Assembly (NCBI GenBank): GCA_024642325.1
Contig: JAHEBI010000220.1
Span: 1-5,127, forward strand
Reading direction: 5' to 3'
Source: Eudoraea sp.
GTDB lineage: Bacteria; Bacteroidota; Bacteroidia; Flavobacteriales; Flavobacteriaceae
DNA: 5,127 nucleotides
The position numbers were made by a program, and so were the translations under genes. Below are positions 1 through 5,127 of this stretch, one piece after another. Under the pieces are notes generated by a model that made no database searches, had not been told where the DNA came from, and saw only the letters and a program-made list of their open reading frames with translations. Numbering within the stretch: the first letter of the stretch is position 1; every line of letters begins with the position of its first letter.

Positions 1-245
1 TTTCGGTTCGCACTAAAAATATAGGATATTAAAATAAGTACAAACATCCCTAAAACACCTCTGCCAAGTGAGTTAATTGAGAATCCCTGGTTGGGGGCTA
101 TTAAATCTATTGCCTGGGAGGAAATGTCATTTATTACAGGGGTGTCTGTCTCGATGGAAAGCGAATCGGAAATAAGAGTAGTCTGAGCTGTTAGAGGAAT
201 TGAAAAAGTAAATAGTAATAAAAGAATCCAAAACCTGAGGTTCAT
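1..245 (-). CDS. CNT-family (NupC-like) nucleoside transporter, N-terminal part only
   Basis: The gene starts at the ATG complementary to 243-245 and runs off the left edge, so 81 codons are visible. Residues 1-20 (MNLRFWILLLLFTFSIPLTA) look like a cleavable signal peptide. A polar spacer of about 40 residues rich in Ser, Asp and Thr follows. The segment SLGRGVLGMFVLILISYIFS (59-78) then leads into ANR at the cut. The pattern of RG, LGM, a hydrophobic helix and S-x-NR(K) matches the first membrane helix of concentrative nucleoside transporters, which import nucleosides with sodium or protons across the inner membrane. It lies 18 bp downstream of the bifunctional nuclease stop, so co-transcription is likely. 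There is no Shine-Dalgarno sequence ahead of the ATG, as is usual in Bacteroidetes. Substrate range cannot be judged because the binding helices lie outside the window. The family call rests on one helix motif and remembered flavobacterial gene order, so it is good but not certain. Confidence 0.75.
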   Translation of the reverse strand, partial: MNLRFWILLLLFTFSIPLTAQTTLISDSLSIETDTPVINDISSQAIDLIAPNQGFSINSLGRGVLGMFVLILISYIFSANR

Positions 246-263
246 AGAGGAGATGCTAAATTA

Positions 264-893
264 TCAGTTGCGTTTGGATATTTCATCTCTCAGTTTTGCA
301 GCTTTTTCATAATCTTCGCTTGCAACGGCTTTATCCAATTCTTTGTTGAGTTCTTCCAGGGTCAATTCCTTATACGCAGTTGTTGAGCCCGGATCTATTT
401 CTACTGTCTCGCCTTCCTGTAGAATTTCATCAACCACAATACTGTCATCACCTTCCTCTTTATCTTTGTCCTTTGAAGAAAACTTAAGGAAAATACCCGC
501 TTTGTCCAAAATGGTTTTATAGGTGAAAATTGGAGCGTTAAAGCGCAGAGCCAAAGCAATAGCATCACTTGTCCTTGCATCTATTATTTCTTCAATTTTA
601 TCACGTTCACAAATAATGCTGGAGTAAAAAACACCATCAACCAATTTATGTATGATCACCTGTTTTATTACAATATCGAAACGGTCCGCAAAATTTTTAA
701 AAAGATCGTGTGTAAGGGGTCTGGGCGGTTTAATTTCCTTTTCCAGAGCAATAGCAATGGATTGTGCTTCGAAGGCCCCAATAACTATGGGTAGTTTTCT
801 GTCACCATCTACTTCATTTAAAATAAGCGCATAAGCCCCGTTTTGGGTCTGGCTATATGAAATCCCTTTTATTTTTAACCTTACTAAACTCAT
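264..893 (-). CDS. Bifunctional nuclease family protein (BFN/DUF151) with C-terminal UVR motif
   Basis: A 209-residue protein, a normal length for the Bacteroidetes form. Residues 1-135 form the BFN (DUF151) domain, with family segments LPIVIGAFEAQSIA (34-47), RPLTHDLFKN (58-67) and DARTSDAIALALR (105-117). An acidic, Lys/Asp/Glu-rich linker (about 141-168) leads to a UvrB/UvrC-type UVR helix pair at 178-208, marked by LDKAVASEDYEKAAKLRDEI. Plant and some bacterial BFN proteins have been reported to cleave RNA and DNA; UVR motifs usually mediate protein-protein contact. The protein has no signal peptide and should be cytoplasmic. The gene ends in tandem stops (TGA then TAA). It lies 85 bp after etfA and 18 bp before the nucleoside transporter gene. 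That neighbour suggests, without proving, a role in nucleic-acid salvage. The cellular substrate is unknown. Confidence 0.9.
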   Translation of the reverse strand: MSLVRLKIKGISYSQTQNGAYALILNEVDGDRKLPIVIGAFEAQSIAIALEKEIKPPRPLTHDLFKNFADRFDIVIKQVIIHKLVDGVFYSSIICERDKIEEIIDARTSDAIALALRFNAPIFTYKTILDKAGIFLKFSSKDKDKEEGDDSIVVDEILQEGETVEIDPGSTTAYKELTLEELNKELDKAVASEDYEKAAKLRDEISKRN

Positions 894-978
894 AATTATA
901 CCTAAAACACCAAGGGCTTTTTAAATAAGGGTTGTCCGGATATTTTAACAGCCCTTTGGGGGCACAAATTAACAAAAA
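894..978 (-). other. etfA-nuclease intergenic spacer with inverted repeat
   Basis: The 85-bp spacer contains a perfect 7-bp inverted repeat, AAGGGCT at 912-918 and AGCCCTT at 950-956, with a 31-nt loop. It extends imperfectly to a CC/GG pair on the outside, with one extra base on one side. A competing plus-sense pairing (927-935 with 948-956) needs a G-U wobble that becomes an A-C mismatch in the minus-strand transcript. No uridine run follows on the minus strand, so this does not look like an intrinsic terminator. It could be a folded leader for the nuclease gene. I found no good TAnnTTTG promoter element here, so read-through from etfBA is the simpler model. Confidence 0.4.
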
Positions 979-1947
979 TTAAGCGTTTTGGGCCTTAAAT
1001 TCTTTTAATTTTTCAATGAGTTTGGGTACCACTTCGAAGGCATCACCCACTATACCATAATCAGCGGCCTTAAAAAATGGTGCTTCAGGATCGGTATTGA
1101 TCACAACTTTTACTTTTGAAGCATTAATTCCGGCCAGATGCTGTATGGCTCCCGAGATACCGATAGCTACATAAAGATTACTGGCCACAGGTTTCCCTGT
1201 TTGTCCCACATGTTCACTATGTGGCCGCCATCCCATATCTGAAACAGGTTTGGAGCATGCAGTGGCAGCCCCAAGAACTTCGGCTAATTCTTCAATCATC
1301 CCCCAATTCTCCGGACCTTTTAATCCCCTTCCACCAGATACCACAATATCTGCATCAGCTATAGTTGCTTTACCTGTTACTTTGTCTATATTCACTGAGT
1401 GTACGGAGAAATCGGACTCATTTAATTTAGGTTCAAAGTTTTCCACTTCCGGGCTAACCTTATTTTCAAATACCCCGTAGGCATTGCTGGACACGCCTAT
1501 TATATTTATTTTGGTTTTATACTGTGTATGAGCAAAACCTTTGTTGCTGAAAGCAGTTCTTTTTACTACCAGTGGATTGGTACTTGTGGGCAGAGCTACC
1601 ACATTAGTACAATATCCCGCCTTCAATATCCCGGCAAGGATGGCAGCCATATATTTTGAATCTGTACTGGAACTAACCACAATAATGTCAGTTCCTTCCT
1701 TTTCAGCGGCCTGGGCTATGGCAGTTGCATAGGCTTTTGCGTTAAAAACGGAAAGTTTATCTTGGGTAACTTTCAATATTTTTGAAACCCCGTAATTCCC
1801 AATTTCTTCAGGATTTGAAGCATTAATAGTTATTGCGGAAACAGAAGTATTTAATTGTTCCGCTAACTTGCAGGCGTAAGAGGCAGCCTCCAACGCATTT
1901 TTTTTGAATTTACCATTATCGAATTCCGTATAAACAAGTACTGACAT
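979..1947 (-). CDS. etfA: Electron transfer flavoprotein subunit alpha
   Basis: A 322-residue protein, full length for the family. With EtfB it forms the cytoplasmic FAD-containing heterodimer that accepts electrons from acyl-CoA and related dehydrogenases and passes them to the quinone pool through ETF-quinone oxidoreductase. Residues 1 to about 190 form the alpha/beta domain I. The C-terminal FAD-binding domain shows SGGRG (204-208), VGQTGK (247-252), GISGAIQH (263-270), NTDPEAPFF (284-292) and ADYGIVGD (295-302). Aligning VGQTGK with human ETFA puts Lys233 (in CSKPVSD) where the human protein has Arg249 (in ASRAAVD), next to the flavin. Thr250 matches human Thr266. The start is the ATG complementary to 1945-1947, since MSVLVYTE is the expected N-terminal strand. 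It follows etfB after 59 bp and is surely in the same operon. No Shine-Dalgarno sequence is visible. Confidence 0.97.
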   Translation of the reverse strand: MSVLVYTEFDNGKFKKNALEAASYACKLAEQLNTSVSAITINASNPEEIGNYGVSKILKVTQDKLSVFNAKAYATAIAQAAEKEGTDIIVVSSSTDSKYMAAILAGILKAGYCTNVVALPTSTNPLVVKRTAFSNKGFAHTQYKTKINIIGVSSNAYGVFENKVSPEVENFEPKLNESDFSVHSVNIDKVTGKATIADADIVVSGGRGLKGPENWGMIEELAEVLGAATACSKPVSDMGWRPHSEHVGQTGKPVASNLYVAIGISGAIQHLAGINASKVKVVINTDPEAPFFKAADYGIVGDAFEVVPKLIEKLKEFKAQNA

Positions 1948-1967
1948 AATTTTCTTTTAAGGATTAA

Positions 1968-1993
1968 TTTCAAAATTTTTGTAAATTTTGAAA
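1968..1993. repeat. Perfect 11-bp inverted repeat between etfB and etfA
   Basis: TTTCAAAATTT at 1968-1978 is exactly complementary to AAATTTTGAAA at 1983-1993, leaving a 4-nt loop (1979-1982). In the etfBA transcript this makes a compact, AU-rich hairpin that begins 13 nt after the etfB stop and ends 20 nt before the etfA start. No U-run follows it on the minus strand, so it is not a standard terminator. It may affect mRNA stability, processing or etfA translation; that is inference. Confidence 0.6.
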
Positions 1994-2006
1994 CCTGATT
2001 TGATGG

Positions 2007-2753
2007 TTATATGACCTTTGCTTCGTTATGCAACAGATCAATCAGCTGTGAAATATTATCTGCATCCACTAATTTTACCGCTCCTTTAGGCGCAGGTTTT
2101 TCGTATTTGATGTCTTCCAAACCATGGTTGGCTTCAATGGGCTCCAGTACATTTAACTTCTTCTGGCGAGCCATCATAATACCCCGCATATTTGGAATAC
2201 GGAGGTCACTTTCCTCTACCAGGCCTTTTTGCCCTCCTATGATAAGGGGGAGTGTGGTGGAAATTTTTTCCTTGCCCCCATCAATTTCACGAAAAGCTGT
2301 AGCAGTATTTCCTTCAATTTCCAGCCCTATGCATGTATTTACAAAATTAAAATTCAGCAAGGCAGACATCATGCCCGGAACCATTCCCCCGTTGTAGTCT
2401 ATAGATTCCCTGCCGGCAATAATAAGATCATAAGAGCCGTTTTTGACTACTTCGGCAAGTTGCTGTGCTACAAACAGTGCATCGGTAGGTTCCGCATTCA
2501 CCCTTACAGCTTCGTCTGCACCAATAGCCAGAGCTTTTCTCATTGTTGGTTCCACAGCTGGTCCTCCCACAGTTGCCACATGGATAGTGGCACCTTGTTT
2601 TTCTTTAAACCACATGGCGCGAGTTAAACCAAATTCATCATTTGGATTAATGACAAATTGCACACCATTGGTATCAAATTTAGTATCTCCTTCTGTAAAA
2701 TTTATTTTAGAAGTAGTATCTGGAACGTTACTGATACAAACTAATATCTTCAT
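2007..2753 (-). CDS. etfB: Electron transfer flavoprotein subunit beta
   Basis: A 248-residue protein, a normal length for EtfB, the AMP-binding, redox-inactive partner that docks dehydrogenases onto ETF. It opens with the family strand MKILVCISNVPDT. It continues with INPNDEFGLTRA (35-46), an ALAIGAD segment (74-80) and the AMP-site region VATVGGP (59-65). The ETF-beta signature REIDGGKEKISTTLPLI lies at 155-171. The dehydrogenase recognition loop around GGQKGLVEESDLRIPN (173-188) is followed by MRGIMMARQKK (189-199), matching the human segment that ends NIMKAKKKK. The start ATG is complementary to 2751-2753 and is preceded by A-rich sequence with no Shine-Dalgarno. It is the first gene of the minus-strand operon and diverges from pdhB across 185 bp. 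A perfect TAnnTTTG element and a 20-bp palindrome lie upstream. Confidence 0.97.
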   Translation of the reverse strand: MKILVCISNVPDTTSKINFTEGDTKFDTNGVQFVINPNDEFGLTRAMWFKEKQGATIHVATVGGPAVEPTMRKALAIGADEAVRVNAEPTDALFVAQQLAEVVKNGSYDLIIAGRESIDYNGGMVPGMMSALLNFNFVNTCIGLEIEGNTATAFREIDGGKEKISTTLPLIIGGQKGLVEESDLRIPNMRGIMMARQKKLNVLEPIEANHGLEDIKYEKPAPKGAVKLVDADNISQLIDLLHNEAKVI

Positions 2754-2809
2754 ACTTATTTTCCGTTTTATGCACTCAAAAAGTGGTTGCTAAGATAGCT
2801 ATTAATTTT

Positions 2810-2817
2810 CAAAATTA
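2810..2817 (-). promoter_or_regulatory. Candidate -7 element of the etfB promoter
   Basis: Read on the minus strand, this octamer is TAATTTTG, a full match to the Bacteroidetes -7 consensus TAnnTTTG. It would place the transcription start around 2803-2805, giving a leader of roughly 50 nt before the etfB ATG. No TTG is found at the expected -33 distance, because that interval is occupied by the 20-bp palindrome. The promoter may therefore be weak or activator-dependent. An 8-base match in AT-rich DNA is modest evidence, but the position is right. Confidence 0.45.
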
Positions 2818-2834
2818 CTATGCATGCATAGTAA
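2815..2834. promoter_or_regulatory. Perfect 20-bp palindrome, probable operator in the etfB/pdhB divergent region
   Basis: TTACTATGCA at 2815-2824 is followed directly by its exact reverse complement at 2825-2834. With flanks the symmetry extends imperfectly (CAAA on the left, TTTG on the right, one base out of register). Its left edge shares three bases with the etfB -7 candidate, and its body fills the -7 to -33 interval of that promoter. A protein bound here would block etfB transcription. A perfect, uninterrupted dyad of this size is typical of sites for MarR- or TetR-type dimeric repressors. The regulator is not encoded in this window, so its identity is open. Confidence 0.65.
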
Positions 2835-2870
2835 AATTTGTATCTTTTTTTAATTCCCCGGCAGGGCTAA

Positions 2871-2894
2871 TTGGTAGATATTTTCCTATTTTTG
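2871..2894 (+). promoter_or_regulatory. Candidate pdhB promoter
   Basis: TATTTTTG at 2887-2894 matches the Bacteroidetes -7 consensus TAnnTTTG exactly. It would start a transcript near 2900, giving a pdhB leader of about 40 nt. The nearest upstream TTG (2871-2873) is only 13 bp away, shorter than the usual -33 spacing, so the -33 part is doubtful. A second, 7-of-8 match (TATCTTTT, 2841-2848) lies nearer the palindrome. Confidence 0.35.
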
Positions 2895-2920
2895 TGGGCA
2901 TTTTAAAATGAATTACTTAA

Positions 2921-2928
2921 AAGGGGGA
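2921..2928 (+). promoter_or_regulatory. Purine-rich, Shine-Dalgarno-like site before pdhB
   Basis: AAGGGGGA ends 10 nt before the pdhB ATG at 2939. It is only a loose match to an anti-Shine-Dalgarno complement, but none of the minus-strand genes here has anything comparable. It supports the ATG at 2939 as the start. Confidence 0.4.
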
Positions 2929-2938
2929 CCACAATTAG

Positions 2939-3916
2939 ATGAAGACCATACAATTTAGGGAAGCAATTGCTGAGGCAATGACAGAAGAAATGCGAAGGGA
3001 TGAATCCATTTATTTGATGGGTGAGGAAGTCGCAGAATATAACGGGGCCTATAAGGCATCAAAAGGAATGTTAGATGAATTTGGTCCTGAACGTGTTCTG
3101 GATACACCAATTTCTGAGCTTGGTTTTTCAGGAATAGGGGTGGGTTCTGCTATGAACGGGAACAGGCCTATTATTGAGTTTATGACTTTCAATTTTGCAC
3201 TGGTGGGAATTGACCAGATAATAAACAATGCCGCAAAAATCAGACAGATGTCCGGGGGACAGTTTAATTGCCCGATTGTTTTTCGCGGGCCTACCGGATC
3301 TGCTGGTCAGTTAGCAGCAACGCACTCTCAGGCATTTGAAAGCTGGTTTGCCAATTGTCCGGGATTAAAGGTGGTTGTACCGTCAAATCCTAATGATGCA
3401 AAGGGACTATTAAAATCAGCGATTCGCGATGATGACCCGGTTATTTTTATGGAGTCTGAACAAATGTATGGGGATAAAGGTGAAGTTCCGGAAGGTGAGT
3501 ATACCATTCCTCTGGGAGTAGCTGAAATCAAAAGGGAAGGTAAGGATGTTACTATTGTTTCTTTCGGTAAAATCATTAAGGAAGCATATAAAGCAGCTGA
3601 CGAATTGGAGAAAGAGGGTATAAGTTGTGAAATAATAGACTTGCGCACAGTTAAGCCTATGGATAGTGAGGCCATACTAAAATCTGTAAAGAAAACGAAC
3701 CGGTTGGTCGTTTTGGAAGAAGCATGGCCATTTGGAAACGTTGCCACGGAGATCACATATTTGGTGCAATCGGAGGCATTTGATTACTTGGATGCACCGG
3801 TTGTAAAAATAAACACGGCTGACACACCTGCACCTTATTCACCTGTACTGCTGGAAGAATGGTTACCCAACTATATGGATGTTATAAATGCTGTTAAGAA
3901 AGTGTTATATAAATAA
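2939..3916 (+). CDS. pdhB: Pyruvate dehydrogenase E1 component, beta subunit
   Basis: A 325-residue protein, full length for E1 beta. With E1 alpha it forms the thiamine-diphosphate-dependent E1 that decarboxylates pyruvate and acetylates the lipoyl arm of E2. The visible motifs closely follow human PDHB: MGEEVAEYNGAYKAS (27-41) with the conserved cofactor-activating Glu, DTPISELGFSGIGVGSAM (55-72), EFMTFNFA (80-87), FRGPTG (115-120), THSQ with the conserved active-site His129, CPGLKVVVPSNPNDAKGL (140-157) and IDLRTVKPMD (233-242). The close match to PDH rather than to branched-chain or acetoin enzymes, for example in MSGG (104-107), favours PDH. The alpha subunit, E2 and E3 genes are not adjacent, so the complex is assembled from split loci. 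The gene ends just before a strong terminator and appears to be transcribed alone. Confidence 0.95.
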   Translation: MKTIQFREAIAEAMTEEMRRDESIYLMGEEVAEYNGAYKASKGMLDEFGPERVLDTPISELGFSGIGVGSAMNGNRPIIEFMTFNFALVGIDQIINNAAKIRQMSGGQFNCPIVFRGPTGSAGQLAATHSQAFESWFANCPGLKVVVPSNPNDAKGLLKSAIRDDDPVIFMESEQMYGDKGEVPEGEYTIPLGVAEIKREGKDVTIVSFGKIIKEAYKAADELEKEGISCEIIDLRTVKPMDSEAILKSVKKTNRLVVLEEAWPFGNVATEITYLVQSEAFDYLDAPVVKINTADTPAPYSPVLLEEWLPNYMDVINAVKKVLYK

Positions 3917-3942
3917 GTAAAATGATTTTGTAAAGTTATCTT

Positions 3943-3976
3943 AGCTTCGTCGACCAGGTGTGGACGAAGCTTTTTT
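3943..3976 (+). terminator. Rho-independent terminator after pdhB
   Basis: A perfect 9-bp stem (AGCTTCGTC at 3943-3951, GACGAAGCT at 3963-3971) encloses an 11-nt loop. A run of six T (3971-3976) overlaps the last stem base. It starts 26 nt after the pdhB stop codon, at 3917-3942. It should end the pdhB transcript and separate it from the DUF5686 gene. Confidence 0.9.
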
Positions 3977-4020
3977 ATAAAAGGAATTCTATTCGAAGTC
4001 AATTTACTCCTAAACCAGTG

Positions 4021-4063
4021 CTGCCAAATTTCCAGTTTAATTAGTTTGAATCTGGAATAGCAG
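4021..4063 (+). other. Two-part stem structure upstream of the DUF5686 gene
   Basis: TTCCAG (4030-4035) pairs with CTGGAA (4052-4057), and outside it CTGC (4021-4024) pairs with GCAG (4060-4063), separated by a 5-by-2-nt internal loop. The structure ends 12 nt before the start codon at 4076. No T-run follows, so it is not a terminator. It could fold in the leader RNA. No TAnnTTTG promoter is exact in 3977-4075; the nearest is TAGTTTG at 4042-4048, one base short. Confidence 0.35.
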
Positions 4064-4075
4064 TTTGTCATACCA

Positions 4076-5127
4076 ATGAAAAGATTCCTGACATTCATTT
4101 TTTTATCATGCCCATTGTTTATCTGGTCTCAGACAAAAGCAAGCGGTATTGTAGTAGATGAGGAAGGGCAACCCGTAGCATTTGCCAATGTAGTTTTTAA
4201 AGGCTCCACCGAGGGAACTGTCACAAATGAAGATGGCTTATTCTATTTGGAATCTGAGCATGAATACAAAATCTTGAGTGTTTCATTTGTTGGTTACAAA
4301 ACAGAAGAACTTGAATTGCAAAAACAAGTCAACTACAATCTGAAAGCTATAATGCTTCAGGGTGAACAGTTAGACGAGGTAGTGGTTTATGTTGGAAAAC
4401 AATCAAAAAAGGATAATCCGGCAATAGACATCCTTAAGAAAATTTGGGCAAAAAAGAAGATCAATGGCCTTCGAATGTTTAAACAATACGAATATGATAA
4501 GTATGAAAAGATAGAGTTCGACCTTAACTCCATTGATAGTTCAATGATGAAGAGCAAGCTTTTTAAAGGAATGGAGTTTGTGTTCCAGGACCTTGATACT
4601 TCAAGAATTACAGGAAAAACCTATTTGCCGATTTTTTTAAATGAGACCTCCAGCAAAGTATATGGTGATAATACCCTCAGCCAATCCAAGGAGGATGTTT
4701 TGGGGAATAAAAATTCCGGATTTAGCAATAATCAGGCGATAATCGGATTTGTAAAGGATCTTTATTCAGAATATGATATTTATGATAATTATTTAAAGTT
4801 TTTTGACAAGAGCTTTCCCAGTCCTGTTTCCAAGGCAGGTATCGATGCCTATAATTACGTACTTTCAGATAGCGCCTTTATAGAAGATAAATGGTGCTTC
4901 CATATCATTTATTATCCCAGACGTAAAAATGAACTCACATTTAAGGGCGATTTTTGGGTAAACGATTCAACCTTCGCTATTAAAAAAATTAACCTTGAGG
5001 TAACAAAAAGTGCTAATATAAACTGGGTTAAGGAAATCTATATAGAGCAGGAATTTGAAGTAATCAGTGATACGGTCTTTTTGTTAAAAAGAGATTATAT
5101 GTTAAGTGATTTCAGCCTGTTTAAAAA
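4076..5127 (+). CDS. DUF5686 and carboxypeptidase-regulatory-like domain outer-membrane protein, N-terminal part
   Basis: The reading frame from the ATG at 4076 stays open to the right edge; 350 residues are visible and the family is usually more than twice that long. Residues 1-18 are a signal peptide with a flavobacterial WSQ ending. A carboxypeptidase D regulatory-like (beta-sandwich) domain covers about 22-105, with GIVVDEEGQPVAFANVVFKG (24-43), GTVTNEDGLFYL (47-58), LSVSFVGYKT (67-76) and the closing DEVVVY (100-105). The DUF5686 region begins near DNPAIDILKKIW (113-124) and includes IIYYPRRKNELTFKGDFWV (277-295) and INLEV (305-309). Related proteins end in an outer-membrane beta-barrel beyond this window. 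The family has no established biochemical function, and its domain layout resembles TonB-dependent-transporter-like surface proteins without a plug. The gene follows the pdhB terminator, so it is probably its own transcription unit. Confidence 0.88.
   Translation, partial: MKRFLTFIFLSCPLFIWSQTKASGIVVDEEGQPVAFANVVFKGSTEGTVTNEDGLFYLESEHEYKILSVSFVGYKTEELELQKQVNYNLKAIMLQGEQLDEVVVYVGKQSKKDNPAIDILKKIWAKKKINGLRMFKQYEYDKYEKIEFDLNSIDSSMMKSKLFKGMEFVFQDLDTSRITGKTYLPIFLNETSSKVYGDNTLSQSKEDVLGNKNSGFSNNQAIIGFVKDLYSEYDIYDNYLKFFDKSFPSPVSKAGIDAYNYVLSDSAFIEDKWCFHIIYYPRRKNELTFKGDFWVNDSTFAIKKINLEVTKSANINWVKEIYIEQEFEVISDTVFLLKRDYMLSDFSLFK

Noticed and set aside
2229..2627. 132-codon plus-strand reading frame opposite etfB
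   Set aside because: It lies wholly antisense to a clearly conserved etfB and its translation is Cys/His/Ser/Phe-rich with no family motif. It is a shadow of the real gene, as is 2011-2397.
2795..2802. 8-bp palindrome ATAGCTAT in the etfB leader
   Set aside because: Palindromes this short are expected by chance in AT-rich DNA.
2850..2872. Imperfect AATT-CCC/GGG-AATT symmetry near the pdhB promoter
   Set aside because: The arms are out of register and contain only short GC matches; it is too weak to call a second operator.
3328..3756. 142-codon minus-strand reading frame opposite pdhB
   Set aside because: It is antisense to the catalytic part of pdhB, has a low-complexity Ser/Thr/Ile-rich composition, and no promoter or conserved motif is visible.
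3871..4098. 75-codon minus-strand reading frame across the pdhB-DUF5686 gap
   Set aside because: It overlaps the pdhB end, the terminator and the start of the DUF5686 gene, and the protein resembles nothing I recognise.
4100..4111. Possible lipobox (FLSC, residues 9-12) in the DUF5686 protein
   Set aside because: The Cys lies too early, inside the hydrophobic core, and a normal signal peptidase I site follows at WSQ, so a lipoprotein is unlikely.
1..5127. Mobile element, CRISPR, tRNA/rRNA, toxin-antitoxin or phage-defence genes
   Set aside because: I saw no transposase, integrase, repeat-spacer pattern, RNA-gene motif or defence-family motif. All large frames are accounted for by housekeeping or surface-protein genes.

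Overview
The window looks like an ordinary chromosomal segment of a marine- or soil-type member of the Bacteroidetes, most likely Flavobacteriaceae. The reasons are: low G+C, AT-rich spacers, mostly no Shine-Dalgarno sequence, matches to the TAnnTTTG promoter element typical of this phylum, a signal peptide ending in WSQ, and the gene set itself (bifunctional nuclease with a UVR tail, flavobacterial-type EtfBA, stand-alone PDH E1 beta, DUF5686 protein). The organism assignment is inference from protein and promoter style, not from a marker gene.

Layout. On the minus strand, read from the centre leftwards, come etfB (2753-2007), etfA (1947-979), a bifunctional nuclease family gene (893-264) and the first 81 codons of a CNT-type nucleoside transporter (245 to the left edge). 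All four run in the same direction with gaps of 59, 85 and 18 bp. On the plus strand, read rightwards, come pdhB (2939-3916), a clear intrinsic terminator (3943-3976), and a DUF5686/carboxypeptidase-regulatory-like outer-membrane protein gene starting at 4076. That last gene is open at the right edge, with 350 codons visible.

The two gene sets diverge from a 185-bp region (2754-2938). It holds a perfect 20-bp palindrome (2815-2834) whose edge overlaps a perfect TAnnTTTG element pointing towards etfB. This is the most interesting regulatory signal in the window and looks like a repressor operator. Other structures are an 11-bp perfect inverted repeat with a 4-nt loop between etfB and etfA, a longer-looped repeat between etfA and the nuclease gene, and a two-part stem ahead of the DUF5686 gene.

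Biology. PDH makes acetyl-CoA from pyruvate, while ETF collects electrons from acyl-CoA and related dehydrogenases. The shared divergent control region therefore sits between carbohydrate-derived and fatty-acid or amino-acid-derived acetyl-CoA metabolism. The nuclease and nucleoside transporter form a plausible nucleic-acid turnover and nucleoside uptake pair. I see no mobile element, CRISPR array, RNA gene or convincing novel multi-gene system here; the findings are mainly regulatory and fine-scale protein observations.
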